DNA of 64,000 bases from Mya arenaria (taxonomy: Eukaryota; Mollusca; Bivalvia; Myida; Myidae). The position numbers were made by a program, and so were the translations under genes. Below are positions 25,089 to 36,344 of the stretch, one piece after another. The stretch spans positions 34,639,225-34,703,224 of the forward strand of contig NC_069126.1 of the NCBI RefSeq assembly GCF_026914265.1, given 5' to 3'. Numbering within the stretch: the first letter of the stretch is position 1; every line of letters starts with the position of its first letter. The notes under the pieces were generated by a model. That model was given only the letters and a program-made list of their open reading frames with translations, did no database searches and was not told the DNA's origin.

Positions 25089-25315
25089 TACATTTTTATT
25101 TTAAACAAAGAGTAATTCTTTGGTGTAATGTACATGTTTTGTTTACAATTAAAATTATTAGAAAGTTTGTATTTGCCGTCAGTGCAATTGGTATTTACTT
25201 CCTTGCTCTGTTAAATTATATTGAATTGTCTGCTGGTTTGAGAACGCATAAGTGATTGAAGATTTTTGTTGTATGATACGCTTCAAAAATAGTGTCACAC
25301 TATATTGTATTGCAG

Positions 25316-25413
25316 CTGGACAGTGCCATGATGTGGATACTGTTCATACTGACGATATAATGTGGATATTGATGATGTAGATGCCCCGGATGATCAACCA
25401 GGGACTGAAAGAG
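25316..25413 (+). pseudogene. Asp-rich exon, copy 1 of the decayed SET gene
   Basis: Acceptor TTGTATTGCAG precedes 25316 and the donor GTACAC follows 25413. In the phase expected from the SET exon it reads GQCHDVDT, and then, after a 2-base frame slip near 25360, DIDDVDAPDDQPGTER. Two further copies of this exon lie at 25874-26148 and about 40442-40523, each with the same upstream intron sequence, so exon and intron were duplicated together. Confidence 0.5.
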
Positions 25414-25544
25414 GTACACTATATCACTTGCCAGAAAAATTATATGAGATGAATGGTTGCCTTATATTTAAGTAAAATTGCAATTTATTTTTGTTCCATG
25501 ATAAACCTTGAAATTTAGTGTTTTTCTTAACTAGAAGTTGCAAA

Positions 25545-25873
25545 GTGTTATAATATTGGTCGTCAGTGGGTATGCTATAAAAAAACTTCCAGTAAAAGTG
25601 CCTTCAGTTTTATGAGACAAAACTGGTTGAAGTGCCTAGCTTAAATGAAATTTGATACCAGAGATATTTAAGAAATAGTTTTATGTGTTGTTCAAGGGTA
25701 ATAACTTGTCCTCAATTGGAGGTGTTTGTGCTAGAATTGTCCTCAGTTGGAGGTCATTCACACTGCACTGTATTCAATAGTTTTTCTTCCATGGTAAATA
25801 CCATAATGTATAGTCTTGTTCTGTTTTTGATGCTTCTGTCACTTTTCAGTGATGTGATGTTTTTGTATTGCAG
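25545..25873 (+). repeat. Duplicated intron segment (copy 1)
   Basis: This stretch, including TTTAAGAAATAGTTTTATGT and GGTAATAACTTGTCCTCA, matches 40120-40440 closely. A shorter related copy lies at 43410-43600. It carries two TGTCCTCA...TTGGAGGT motifs about 30 bases apart. It precedes Asp-rich exon copy 2 here and copy 3 at 40442. Confidence 0.8.
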
Positions 25874-25963
25874 CTGGATAGTGCCATGATGTGGATACTT
25901 ATGATGTGGATGCTGATGATTTGGATGATGATGATGTGGATGCTGATGAGGATGCTGATGATG

Positions 25964-26002
<39 letters not shown>

Positions 26003-26148
26003 CTGATGATACTCATGATGTGGATGCTGATGATGTGGATGATGATGATGTGGTGCTGATGATGTGGATGATGATGATGCTGATGATACTCATGATGTGG
26101 ATGCTGATAATGTGGAAGCTCTCATTGATCAACCAGGGACTGAAATAG
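25874..26148 (+). pseudogene. Asp-rich exon, copy 2, expanded by GAT microsatellite
   Basis: Same acceptor (TTGTATTGCAG) and donor (ATAG then GTACACTT) as copy 1. The expected frame gives long Asp/Val/Ala runs (DVDADDLDDDDVDADED and so on). It starts with an in-frame TAG (25879-25881) and slips frame near 26050 inside the GATGAT run. The exon ends DQPGTEIG like the other copies. The GAT/GCT repeat has expanded this copy to 275 bp, compared with about 85-100 bp for the others. The Met-rich open frame through the same bases is a shadow of the GAT repeat. Confidence 0.5.
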
Positions 26149-26316
26149 GTACACTTATCTTTCTTATTATATGAGATGAATGGGTGCCTGATATTTGAGC
26201 AAATTTGCAATTATTTTTTGTTCTATGATAAGCCTTGGAATATAGTTTTTAGCTCGACTCTTTGAAGAATTAGGAGGGCTACACTACTCGCCAGCCTCAG
26301 CGTCAGCGTCCGGTTA

Positions 26317-26765
26317 AAGTTTTAGGGCAAGTTGGGATTTTCACTTAGAAGTCCCCTTCATTCAATTGACTTAATACTTCACATAGTTGTTCATGACCAT
26401 CACACAATGAGGTTAGATAACTCCATATTATCCTTAATACAAATTATGGCCCCTGATTGACTATGGAACTTAGGTTAAAGTTTTAGGGCAAGTTGGGATT
26501 TTCACTTAGAAGTCCCCTTCATTCAATTGACTTAATACTTCACATAGTTGTTCATGACCATCACACAATGAGGTTAGATAACTCCATATTATCCTTAATA
26601 CAAATTATGGCCCCTGATTGACTATGGAACTTAGGTTTAAGTTTTAGGGCAGGTTGGGATATTTATTAATAACTTTTATACTCTTAGTTCAATTGACTTA
26701 ATACTTCACACAGTTGTTCAGGACCATCACTCAATGAGGTTACATAACTCCATAATATAAAATAA
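26317..26765 (+). repeat. Tandem core of Helentron-like element, left part
   Basis: Two nearly identical units of about 161 bp start at 26317 and 26475, and a more diverged third starts at about 26636. Key phrases are TTTTAGGGCAAGTTGGGAT and ACTTCACATAGTTGTTCA. The core stops after GGTTACATAACTCCATA, and the expected next words resume at 38601. Confidence 0.85.
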
Positions 26766-26769
26766 GGCA

Positions 26770-27330
26770 CTGCCTTAGACGGGCTCTAGGTAAGTTATCA
26801 ACTGCAGAAACTGCTAATGCAGTACATTTTTTTTCTTAGGTAAAGGGTAAGAGTCAAAGGCAAAATTCATTTTATATGACATACTATGACTTTGACTACA
26901 CCAATTAGATTATTAAGGTGCATAACAAGTAAGGTTAATTAAGGCAATGCAAAGCAAATTTAATATTTTAATGTTTGAAAAAACTCATAATAACAAACAC
27001 AAGTATATTAATTCACCTAATACTGAATATCATACAAGCATTTACAGTACAAATAAATGATTCCTACTATAAACATAACAAGGTAAACAAAACAGATTGA
27101 GTTTACTTAAAACTAATTATTACAGTTATCTGACAGTTAACTAGTCTGGTTCCCTGCTTACTGATATTCCATACAGTACGTCAGGCAAAGGCCAATAATC
27201 TATGTGATTATAATGGCGAATAAATTCGTCGAAGTACAAAGAGAACAAAATCGACAACAAGCCAAAAATTCGACAAAACAACAACAACAGGACACTAAAC
27301 AAGAGTGTCTCAACTCACAGCAACAACTAC
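26770..27330. other. Inserted non-coding DNA
   Basis: ACGGGCTCTA at 26777-26786 mirrors TAGAGCCCG at 38591-38600, so this may be the left terminus of the nested insertion. The rest shows no gene. The Gln-rich frame starting at 27204 runs into the LINE in a different frame and is not supported as a protein. Confidence 0.3.
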
Positions 27331-27331
27331 A

Positions 27332-28337
27332 CAGGAGAACTTGTTGGTATAGAAATAGCGCTGCAGTTCTTAGTCTCACTCAGGATAAAAAACAGGTCAA
27401 TACAAATATTCACCGACTGCCAGAGCGCAATTCACACAGCTTTCGCTTCTACTGAGCTACCCACGAATAACATTGAAACTGTACTTGACATTAAATCACA
27501 TCTATCCAATATTGATGAAAAAGAGAACATTTTGCAAGTGCATTGGATACCTGGACACCAAAACATCAGGGGCAACGAACTTGCAGACCAACAAGCAAAA
27601 GTAGGAGTGATGGATGCTACAAAGCTAGCCCAAGAATTTGATAAAAAAAATAGAAGGAAAAACAGTGAGACAAATGATGAAATGCAAAATTAGGGAGGAA
27701 AAATGGCCGCGACAATACCACCACATAGAAAAATCTGTTGCCATACATGATGTTTCCATTCGGCCAGGGAAAAGAATTTGTGTCGGTGAAAACAACAGAA
27801 AAATGTATAGTGTAATCAATCAGCTTCTGAGCGGACATACGCGCCTCAAAGATCACTGGGCCAAAATCACTCCAGAACATACAGACAAGTTGAGACAACT
27901 GCTATGACACATGTAAACTGCCAGAAACAGCAGATCACTACATTTTCCATTGCTTAAAGTACTCAGATGCAAGAAAAAAGCTACAACAGCGGACGGAAGA
28001 AATTCTCTATAGGTACGATGTTTCGTGCTCAGTCATCACAATAGGAGTACTGGCAGGGGAAGTACATGACATTTCTATTGGAGCAAAGCAAGATTTGGTG
28101 ACTTCGTTGTGTGACTTCCTGCGAGATACAGACAGACTGAAATTAACGCCTGAAAGAACAAAATAAGAATATCAACAATTAAACTTATTGGCAACTTTCC
28201 GTTTTTCTACAAAAGTAAAGAGTTTAAGTACACAGAGATTCATAGCACCGAGACGATAACGACGAATGAAGTCGATAGCACATCGAGATCATAGGCGACA
28301 ACAAAGCCATAATTCGATATACCACCACCACCACACT
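27332..28337 (+). pseudogene. LINE 3' end: RNase H domain and C-terminal Cys/His region
   Basis: The frame from about 27332 starts inside an RNase H domain: GELVGIEIALQF, IQIFTDCQSAI (the catalytic D in TDCQSA), and VHWIPGHQNIRGNELADQQ (the PGHxxIxGNExAD signature). One frameshift near 27640 separates this from the following part (27638-27907), and a second near 27900 leads to CKLPETADHYIFHC and a stop at 28164-28166. RNase H after the reverse transcriptase is typical of I-clade-like LINEs. The reverse transcriptase itself is absent, so this is a 5'-truncated, dead copy. The 3' untranslated part ends in a short CCA repeat near 28335. Confidence 0.85.
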
Positions 28338-28680
28338 ATAAGGTTACCCTTTATTTTACTTTTGTTGATCAAGTTAATATAACAACGGCATTTGAACACT
28401 CTTTATATGTAGAATATAATGGTACACTCGGCTTATTTGACTTCAACTTCTTTGTGATGGTAAAAATGGGAAATTCAAATGAATAATGGAACCATAAAGT
28501 TTAAATATACGGTACCACTGTATTTATTGCATGATTTGTTTAGTTGCATAACAAAAATAATGTTTTATGTTTCAGATTTCCCAGTTCTGATGTTGGAAGA
28601 AGTTTGCTGCTTAATGACTTGCATCACCTGATTTAAACATTCTTATTGACAAGTGTGTCCGTTTATTTCCATTTGTCATA
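28338..28680 (+). repeat. Dispersed repeat with CACTATAAGGTTACC end, plus copy
   Basis: It starts CACTATAAGGTTACC and matches, in inverted orientation, much of 33070-33552. Shared words include AACGGCATTTGAACACTC, GAATAATGGAAC, TATTTATTGCATGATTT and TTCTGATGTTGGAAG. There is no open frame. It is inserted at or used as the 3' boundary of the LINE copy. Confidence 0.75.
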
Positions 28681-28746
28681 AGAGTTTTCTATCTGGGTGT
28701 GTAAGCTTTCATCATTGATAACAAGCCATGTCACCCCTGTCCCTCC

Positions 28747-30941
28747 AGAGAAATTAGTGTTGTGCCACTGATCGATTATAATGGACAAGTGATCGGAAAG
28801 GCCTACGTCGGCGACAATCGATAGTGAAATTTGAACAATCGATTTTAGTCAAATCAAGTCAAGTCAAACAATGTTTATTCTCTCATACCATAATATATGG
28901 CAAATGAGGTATATAAAAAGAACATAAATGACATGGCGGCAGATAAATGTTTAAATTTAGAATATGATACCCAACATGGGTTTCGGAGGAATATAGAAAC
29001 ATGGGACGTAACCACTACCAACAAATTTTCTTATTTCTGGTTAATGCTTGTTTATGTTGAAATGTTAAGGTCTTGCTATGTTATGTACTCATACTCGTAT
29101 CAAGTCAATAAGTCACTAGGGTAACTTATTACAATTTTTTTTTCTTTTTATGCTCCCGAATGTGGGCATATTAAAATCGCACCGTCCGTCCGTCCGGCTC
29201 AATAACTTGTGTCCGGGCTGTAACTTTCCCTTGTATGGACAGATTTTAAAATAACTTGCCACATGTGTTTCACATACCAAGACGACGTGTCGTGTGCAAG
29301 ACCCGTGTTCATACCTCTAAGGTCAAGGTCACACTTAGTGTTTATTCACAATGGAGTGCTGCATATAAGGACATAGAGCATAGGTTGTCGTGTCCGGGCT
29401 GTAACTTTCCCTTGTATGGACAGATTTTAAAATAACTTGCCACATGTGTTCCACATACCAAGACAATGTGTCGCGTGCAAGACCTGTGTCCCTACCTCTA
29501 AGGTCAAGGTCACCCTTAGTGTTTATTCACAATGGAGTGCTGCATATAAGGACATAGAGTATAGGTTGTCGTGTCCGGGCTGTAACTTTCCCTTGTATGG
29601 ACAGATTTTAAAATAACTTGCCACATGTGTCCCACATACCAAGACAACGTGTCACGTGGAAGACCCTTGTCCCTTACTCTAAGGTCAAGGTCAAACTTAG
29701 TGTTTATTCACAATGAAGTGCTGCATATAAGGACATAGAGTATAGGTTGTCGTGTCCGGGCTGTAACTTTCCCTTGTATGGACATATTTTAAAATAACTT
29801 GCCACATGTGTTCCACATACCAAGACACGTGTCGCGTGATAGACCTGTGTTCCTACCTCTAAGGTCAAGGTCACACTTAGGAGTTTATTCACAATGGACT
29901 GCTGCATACAAGAATATGGAGTATAGGTTGTCTTGTCCGGGCTGTAACTTTCTCTTGTATGGACAGATTTTAAAATAACTTGCCACATGTGTTCCACAAA
30001 CCAAGACGACGTGTCACGTGCAAGACCTGTGTCCCTCCCTCTAAGGTCAAGCACACACTCCGGTGTTTATTCACAATGAAATGCTGGGTATATGGACATG
30101 GAGTCTAGGTTGTCATGGTCCGGGCTGTAACTTTCTCTTGTATGGACATATTTTAAAATAACTTGCCACATGTGTTCGACATATCAAGAGGACGTGTCCC
30201 AGGCAAGACCCGTGTCCTTACCTCTATGGTCAATGTCACACTTAGTGTTTATTCACAATGGAATGCTGAATACAGGGTCATAAGAGTGTAGGTTGTCAAA
30301 TATGGGTGGTATTTTTTTATGTTCAGAGGCAATTTAAAATGACTTGCCATATATATTTGACATATAAAGGCAAGATCAACTGTTCATGTACTGACCTTGT
30401 TCATAGGTCAATGTCATATTCGGGGGCATTCATCACATACTGTGACAGCTCTTGTTAAAACATGTTACCGTTTACTTCTAACCACGTAAGAATTTAGTTT
30501 TTTTTTCTGAAAGAAACTGATCCTGTAAAACAGAAACTGTTCTTGTAAAACATATAGAATATTCAACTGCTTGTTGTATTTGATACTGACTGATTATTAA
30601 AAAGAAATTATCTTTCTTTGTGTTTATTTTACACATCATCATGTATACACTACTAAATGAAAGACAATAATTAGAGTCTGTGGTCTCATGTTCTGTACTG
30701 TAATAGTTACTTTTAAACTCTAAAAGATAGTTGCTTTCTGAATAAATAATGTTATTTATATAAAGAAATCTACAAACAATATTGTAGGGGAACATTGGTG
30801 CTTAAAACTGATGCATGTACTGTATCTGTTTGCCTTAAATATGATGAGCAAAGATAATTAAAATCGATTAATAACCGATCGTTTTCAATAACCAATTATC
30901 GATAGTATTTTTTCTGTCTGATTCCCAACTCTAAGAGAAAT
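28747..30941. mobile_element. hAT-like element 2 with 8-bp target duplication
   Basis: The direct repeat AGAGAAAT flanks it exactly (28747-28754 and 30934-30941). The element (28755-30933) begins TAGTGTTGTGCCACTGATCG and ends CTGATTCCCAACTCTA, which read inward gives TAGTGTTG and TAGAGTTG. Near the ends it carries the same ATCGAT words as the first hAT-like element, including GTCGGCGACAATCGATAGTG. About 1.3 kb of its length is a nested tandem-core element (29150-30456). No transposase domain was recognised. Confidence 0.8.
29150..30456 (+). mobile_element. Tandem-core Helentron-like element nested in hAT-like element
   Basis: It starts ATGCTCCCGAATGTGGGCAT followed by a GTCC microrepeat. It then has six to seven tandem units of about 181 bp, marked by GTCCGGGCTGTAACTTTC at about 29210, 29391, 29571, 29753, 29934 and 30118. 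It ends CTGTGACAGCTCTTGTT. Units become more diverged toward the right. The open frame 29704-30054 (minus) only exists because the unit repeats and is not a gene. Confidence 0.8.
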
Positions 30942-32160
30942 GACCATTGAATTGGCAAAAAAAATCCTCAAAGTGTCTACCCTTTAAATTTTCCTTCACA
31001 TCGCTAATCACCAAACCTGGTGAAATAAAATAAGGACGGGCATATTTTGTCAAGGTCAGTGACCTCATAGTTATTTTTATATTTTTGCCCAAGTTTGACC
31101 AAGTTGGTGTGCATTACTTTGCACATGCTGGTCATTCTGTCAGTAGACCAACGCTTGTGAAGGCTGAAATAATAAAATTATAAATGCTCAAGCCTAACTT
31201 GGTACTCGCACTTGGTAATGAGATTGGCCATGGATACTAGATGACTCCTTATTTGAGATCTTGAGGTTAAAGGAAGAAAAAGGTAACCATAAACACATTA
31301 AGCTTGCCCAACTACAGAATGCTATGGCCAAATATATCTTCAGGATGACTGAAGATATAACTACCTTTACCAAACAACAAGACAAAACAAGGATTAAGGC
31401 TTTTTATTGACAACAATTTTTACATTGTAAGATAAATAGATTGTCTTTGTGCCTGCTCGGCCACATCAGTTGCGAAGGTCATCTTACATTTTATCCTGGA
31501 TCAGAATGGTCATAGCCTCACAGACTGAGCTCTCAGAACTTGGCACACGTAAACTTAAACAAAAATAGCTTCAAATCTGAGTAAACATATATTTTGATGT
31601 TAATTCATCCCCATAAAAACATTGTTTTTCTCATAATTACCTCTGCTGATACTTATCTCGAGATCTAAAAATAAAATCCTAATATGATCTGCTGAGCAGG
31701 TTGGTGTGACATAAAAGTTTTTTGTTGCCAATAAAACCTCGAGTGACAATATTTCCCCCAACATGAAACTGGTTTAAAAATTGAGAAATGAAAATAATTT
31801 TATCTAATAGTTTTAAGCATGTTTAAGCATGTTTATCTGTAATGTGTTCAGTTCTTAAAAGATCTGATGGTCTATAAGGAGGTTAAACTCATTAAATGTA
31901 GCAGAAAATTTTCAATAATCCTTAAAATAAAACAAGAAAACTAAATCATCCTGTTGTATCTAGTCTCCATTTGTGCTCAGATATCAGTAAAAGGTGCATT
32001 ACGACATCAGACAGTTCTATAAAAAAATATGATTCCTTCTGTATCTAGATTTATTTAACTGCATATAAAATATAGACACAAGTTTATGTAGATCACAATT
32101 ATCAATGATGGTCAAAAATGTGTAACATAAGCAGCATTAAGCTCTGTAGAACCTTTTAGC
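30942..32160. other. Mostly non-coding; one possible coding remnant
   Basis: 31233-31409 (plus) has an open frame with codon-like texture: ILDDSLFEILRLKEEKG, then LAQLQNAMAKYIFRMTEDI, ending in TGA. No acceptor or homologue is recognised, and it could be a last-exon remnant of an unknown gene. Elsewhere nothing is recognised. Confidence 0.25.
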
Positions 32161-32179
32161 TCAGTTACCTGGTATTTAG

Positions 32180-32480
32180 ATACAGTTTTGGCCAGGCGAG
32201 CTATCAAAACTATCCCATTCCAGCGATTTGGTCCCTAGGTTGATCTCTTGGTCTGTGAATAATATAAGAAATGTGTTTAAGTATGCTAAGATGCACGAAA
32301 TAAGCAAAACTGTGGTTTTTAGCAATGAACCAATGTGTAGATTTAAAATCTGCTTTGAGTATGTAATGAAGAACCATTTATTGGTTATAACCAGAACTAT
32401 TATCAACAAAACTCCAGGTGGGGGATGAACTCGGGACGCTCTGATTCAGAGTATGATTAGCTAACCTCTCCATTGCCACT
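32180..32480 (-). repeat. Possible tRNA-like SINE, minus strand
   Basis: Read on the minus strand, 32410-32485 gives a box A-like TGGCAATGGAGAGGTTAGCT, a short anticodon-arm-like CTCTGAATCAGAG, and a box B-like GAGTTCATCCCCC with tRNA-like spacing. The body would lie at lower coordinates. Degenerate. Confidence 0.4.
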
Positions 32481-32788
32481 AATACACTTAACAAATAAAC
32501 ATTGAACTGTTTTATATTGACATTAATCCAGAGGGAATTTAAACCAAACCAGGTCAATGAAATGATCACAGGGGCAGGGTGTGTTGTTTGCCACAGCACT
32601 ATGGTCCTTATCATTTCCAAAAGGGCAAAATTATTCCCAGGCTGATATATAAAGATGGGGGAATTGTTACTAGTCCTAAATCACAATCACATGGCTCTTG
32701 TTTCTGTCTAGTCAAGAAATCACTAAAAATTAATTGTGCCATTTTTTCCTAATATAAAAAGTGTTCAAATACCATTGTTTAATTATAA

Positions 32789-33072
32789 TGCACCAGCCAA
32801 TTGTAACCATGGCCTCCCCAGGTCCGGGGAATAGCGGGGACTTTGACGTTCAGCCAGGCCCTGGTAAAATACCCGCCCTGCGGAGACAAACTGATGGTAA
32901 AATTCCCCGCCAAATGCCCCTGCACCCAAGGAACCCTAGGTAAGGTCCATTCCCCACTATATTTAGGAAAAACAAAACAAGCGCATTCAACCCCCGGCAC
33001 TGCAAGACCACCTGGAAGGTAAAAACACGGCCCAGTTCCCCGGCTATTCCTGGTTACAATTGACTGGTGCAT
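32789..33072. mobile_element. PIF/Harbinger-like MITE, copy 1
   Basis: The ends are TGCACCAGCCAATTGTAACC and, inverted, GGTTACAATTGACTGGTGCA. The interior is GC-rich with CCCCGGC-type words, unlike the AT-rich surroundings. Two relatives lie at 36345-36631 and 37611-37938. This copy lacks a clear target duplication. The overlapping open frames are spurious. Confidence 0.85.
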
Positions 33073-33552
33073 GTGAAAATAAAAATAAAATAAATGGTAA
33101 CCTTAAAGTGGCCATTGGGCACCGCCATTTTTGTCCTAATGTATGTCAATGAGCAGGAAACGCCTTCCAACATCAGAACAGGAAACTTGTGAAATCTAAA
33201 AGTTAAAACATGCAACATCTCCATTTATTTTTTAAGTGACCAAACAAAATCATGCAATAAATACAGTGTTATAATTCTATTTACTTGTTCCATTATTCAT
33301 TCAAACTTCCCATTTTAACCATCAGTCTTTATAAGAGAAGGTGAAGTCAAATACGGCATTCATTTCCCATTGACAAACATCCGAAAATACACAACGTCCG
33401 AATTACGTTAACTTCACTTTTGTCAAAATATTTCTTTCCAAACGTGATCACCAAAAGTAGAACGTGCCATTATTTTCTATATATTAAGAGTGTTCAAATG
33501 CCGTTGATTTATTAGCTAGATCAACAAAAGTTAAATAAATGGTAACCTTATA
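33070..33552 (-). repeat. Dispersed repeat with CACTATAAGGTTACC end, minus copy
   Basis: An inverted relative of 28338-28680. The minus strand begins CACTATAAGGTTACCATTTA (33549 downward) and ends with a second, slightly different copy of the same words (CACTTTAAGGTTACCATTTA, 33117 downward). The unit is therefore bounded by short direct repeats. Each is followed on the plus strand by a GCCGCCATT word. Confidence 0.7.
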
Positions 33553-33965
33553 GTGTCGTTGTTGTTGTGTTCACAGGGCGCCGCCATTATTGGTCTTTGC
33601 CTGACCCATTCGGAACTTCTCGGACATTTAATCGAAAACAACGTTGTTTTTGAAAAAAATGGCCGAGGAACTCCGAATGTGCCTGACCCGATAACGATAG
33701 TGTTAGGGGAAGGATCTCCAGACTAACAATTAACCTGTACTAAACTATTTTAATATGTAAAACAGCATTGTGTATATTTTAGATTTTTAAGCCTGGAAAA
33801 TGGTTTGACCACCTCAGCAGTTTGAAATGAATATACATTCCATGTAGTTGATGTTGTTGGCACCATTCCATCATTGAATATAACAATGTATGCAGAAAGT
33901 ATGAAAATATTTAATTATTTAAAGTATGAGTCTTTAAACTGAATTATACATCTATAACATTTAAA
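33553..33965. other. Non-coding with nested palindromes
   Basis: 33607-33623 and 33662-33678 are imperfect inverted repeats (CATTCGGAACTTCTCGG and CCGAGGAACTCCGAATG). The perfect 16-bp palindrome AAAACAACGTTGTTTT lies between them at 33635-33650. No gene recognised. Confidence 0.45.
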
Positions 33966-33969
33966 AAAA

Positions 33970-34968
33970 ACAAGAGGGCCCTGAAGGCCCTGTATCGCTC
34001 ATCTGATCCAATACAGATCATCAAGAATAACAATCTGATCAAGTTCCATGAACATATAGTCATAAATGTGGTGTTAACATGCTTTTTCTATAACTTGACC
34101 TGGTGACCTAGTTTTTGACTGCACATGACCCAAATTCGAACTTGGCCTAGAGCAAATCAATATAAACATTCTGACTAAGTATAATGAATATACAGTCATA
34201 AATGTGACCTATAGAGTGCTAACAAGCGTTTCCTATGATTTGACCTAATGACCTAGTTTTTGACCGCACATGACCAAGATCGAACTTGGCCTAGAGTTAA
34301 TCAATATAAACATTTTGTCCAACTTTCAGGAAGATACAGTTGTAAATGAGAGGCCTCAATTTCTAAAAACCTCTTAAGTCCCAGGCTAAAGCTAAACTCA
34401 CTATTTTTGGTTTTCAATAATTTGGATAATATTTACTTCTTTAAGAGTTTTTATACTTTAGATAGGAATTATCTATCTATGTTAGTTAAATTTAACCATT
34501 TTTCATTTATCAAAATTCCATTCAAGAATTTATTTTGAGTAATTGAAATAAGCTACTTAAGCCTGTTAAGCTTAAGAAGTTTCGAGAAATTGGGGCCTAG
34601 AGTATTAACAAGCTTTTCCTTCAATTTAACCAGGTGACCTAGTTGTTAACCACACTTGACCCAGATTCGAACTTGACCTAGAGATTATCAATATTAACAT
34701 TCTGACTAAGTTTCCTGAAGATACAGTCATAAATGTGACTTCTATAGTGTTAACAAGCTTTTCCTTTAATTTGACCTGGTGACCTAGTTTTTAACCCCAG
34801 CTGACCCAATATCGAACTCGTCCAAGATTTTATTGAGGGTAACATTCTGACCAAGTTTCATTAAGATAGTGCCCGAACTGTGACCTCTATAGTGTTAACA
34901 GTCAAATTGTTGACGACTACGACGGATGACGGACACAGGGCGACCACAATAGCTCAGGTGAGCTAAAA
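33970..34968 (+). mobile_element. Tandem-core element with hairpin ends (Helitron-like)
   Basis: It begins ACAAGAGGGCCCTGAAGGCC, which contains an AGGGCC/GGCCCT hairpin, and ends with the hairpin AGCTCA-GG-TGAGCT followed by AAAA. Between them are ~145-bp units marked by TGACCTAGTTTTTGAC at about 34100, 34247, 34638 and 34780. A MITE (34352-34597) is inserted between units 2 and 3. No coding capacity. Confidence 0.7.
34352..34597. mobile_element. MITE nested in tandem-core element
   Basis: The left end GGCCTCAATTTCT pairs with AGAAATTGGGGCC on the right. Inverted similarity continues to CTTAAG at both sides. A related fragment (CTTAAGATTTATCGAGTAGC) precedes the Harbinger-like MITE at 37580-37605. 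Confidence 0.7.
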
Positions 34969-34995
34969 CAAGCACACTGTATTTAAGACATTGTA

Positions 34996-35737
34996 AATCC
35001 CCCCCCCCCCCCCAGCAAGAGTTTAGCAGCCTACTGGCAAGATGACTGTAATAAACTATGATGTATTGATCTATTGATAGGGGAATTTGATACATATGCA
35101 ATTCTTGTCTCTTATTTCAATTGTTCATGATGATTACAGTACTGAAGTCATCGATCCAAGATACATAATGCACTCTGGTATAGGGTACTGAAGTGATCAT
35201 CCCATATGCCAACTCTGGTATCCTGGATAAAATGTTACTGGTGAATACAGTACTGAAGTGATCAAATCCTGATGCCACTCTGGTATCCTGGATTAAACGT
35301 TACTGGTGAATCCAACTTACTGAAGAGATCAATCCCAGATGCCACTCTGGTATCCTGGATAAAACCTTACTGGTGAATACGGTCCTATAGTGACGAATTC
35401 CGATCTGAAACAGATTAACACCTAACTCAGAATATAATAAACAAGGGTCAATTTGTTTACATTGACGCAGATGAAAAGACTATCACACTAACAAATGAAG
35501 TCACCGTTGTTAAAAATATGTAAATATGGCCTAAGACCACAGTTATTCTAACTATATATATGTTTATATAGACACTAACCTTGAGCTTACAATGTATCTC
35601 TTCAAAACAGTATTTTCATATAATATTTTTGCAAAAACAGACTTCAAAACTCCTATAGTTCAATTTCAGACTGTATGCAACACATACTGAAAGTATGGCA
35701 ATGATATTGTAAACACTTTTAGAATGAGTATAAGCAC
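34996..35737. other. Non-coding; C-run and short tandem
   Basis: A run of 14 C lies at about 35000-35013. At 35135-35400 a ~72-bp diverged repeat (CACTCTGGTATCCTGGATAA, ACTGGTGAATAC) occurs about four times. No gene recognised. Confidence 0.5.
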
Positions 35738-35795
35738 CTGTGGTGTTTTCATAAAAAGCAGAAATAGCCACTTCCATCAATCGGTAAGCCGCAAA
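35738..35795 (-). CDS. Possible small exon, unknown gene
   Basis: On the minus strand this reads FAAYRLMEVAISAFYENTT between an AG (with a weak pyrimidine tract) and GTGCTT. Its phase (0 in, 1 out) is compatible with the stronger exon at 36110-36276. The join ...FQNED-FAAYRLMEV... looks protein-like. The splice sites are weak, so this is tentative. No family recognised. Confidence 0.25.
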
Positions 35796-36109
35796 CTTTT
35801 AAAGACCCATTATTTCCTCATGCATTGGAATAATCTGACCAAATAAAGTTTATATATATATATAAGACAGCACCATAAAAATGGCCTGCCTACTCTATTA
35901 AGATTTTTTCAAAGCAAAATAAGATTTTTCCACTTTATCAGCTTAGCGTATACATGCTTTTAGTATCTGTTTTGAAGGCTAGATTTGCCTTAAAATTAAG
36001 ATTACAGCTCTTAACCAGTGTCTATAAGTTGCTTATTTACACCTGATTAGTATAAATCTCACTCTTTGGAATCATTTACACACAAACAAGTACTACAAAG
36101 TTAACTTAC

Positions 36110-36276
36110 ATCTTCATTCTGAAATATTAGATTCAGAGCTGCAACTCCTGGATCTAGATTGCAGAACCACTGCCATGGGCCAAAAGCCGCAGCAAACTGG
36201 AGCTTATTGGCACATCCTATTCTCCAAGCAAGACACAAAATCAATGTTTGACACAGAATAAGACTATCTTCTTCTA
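36110..36276 (-). CDS. Exon-like segment, unknown protein
   Basis: The acceptor is TTTTACAG, the donor is GATGTAAGT (consensus), and the exon is 167 bp. It is open in the phase-1 frame and gives EEDSLILCQTLILCLAWRIG followed by CANKLQFAAAFGPWQWFCNL and DPGVAALNLIFQNED. The amino-acid texture is that of a real globular or helical-repeat protein, not a transposon frame I recognise. It lies inside the 13.8-kb insertion, so it is either a captured gene fragment or part of a host gene. The family is not identified. Confidence 0.4.
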
Positions 36277-36344
36277 CTGTAAAAGATTGAAAAATGCCTG
36301 TAAACACTCATTTGAGACATACATAACCTTTTATGTAGGAATTA

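Noticed and set aside
25868..26059. Met-rich protein frame
   Set aside because: Shadow frame of the GAT repeat; the Asp frame fits the splice phase and the other exon copies.
27204..27455. Gln-rich 83-residue frame
   Set aside because: Runs out of frame through the RNase H domain of the LINE; low-complexity CAA repeat explains the Gln content.
29704..30054. 116-residue frame on the minus strand
   Set aside because: Spans two tandem units of a Helentron-like core; the peptide repeats only because the DNA does.
32761..33072. Overlapping frames of 60 and 97 residues
   Set aside because: Fall within a GC-rich MITE with inverted ends; low stop density comes from GC content.
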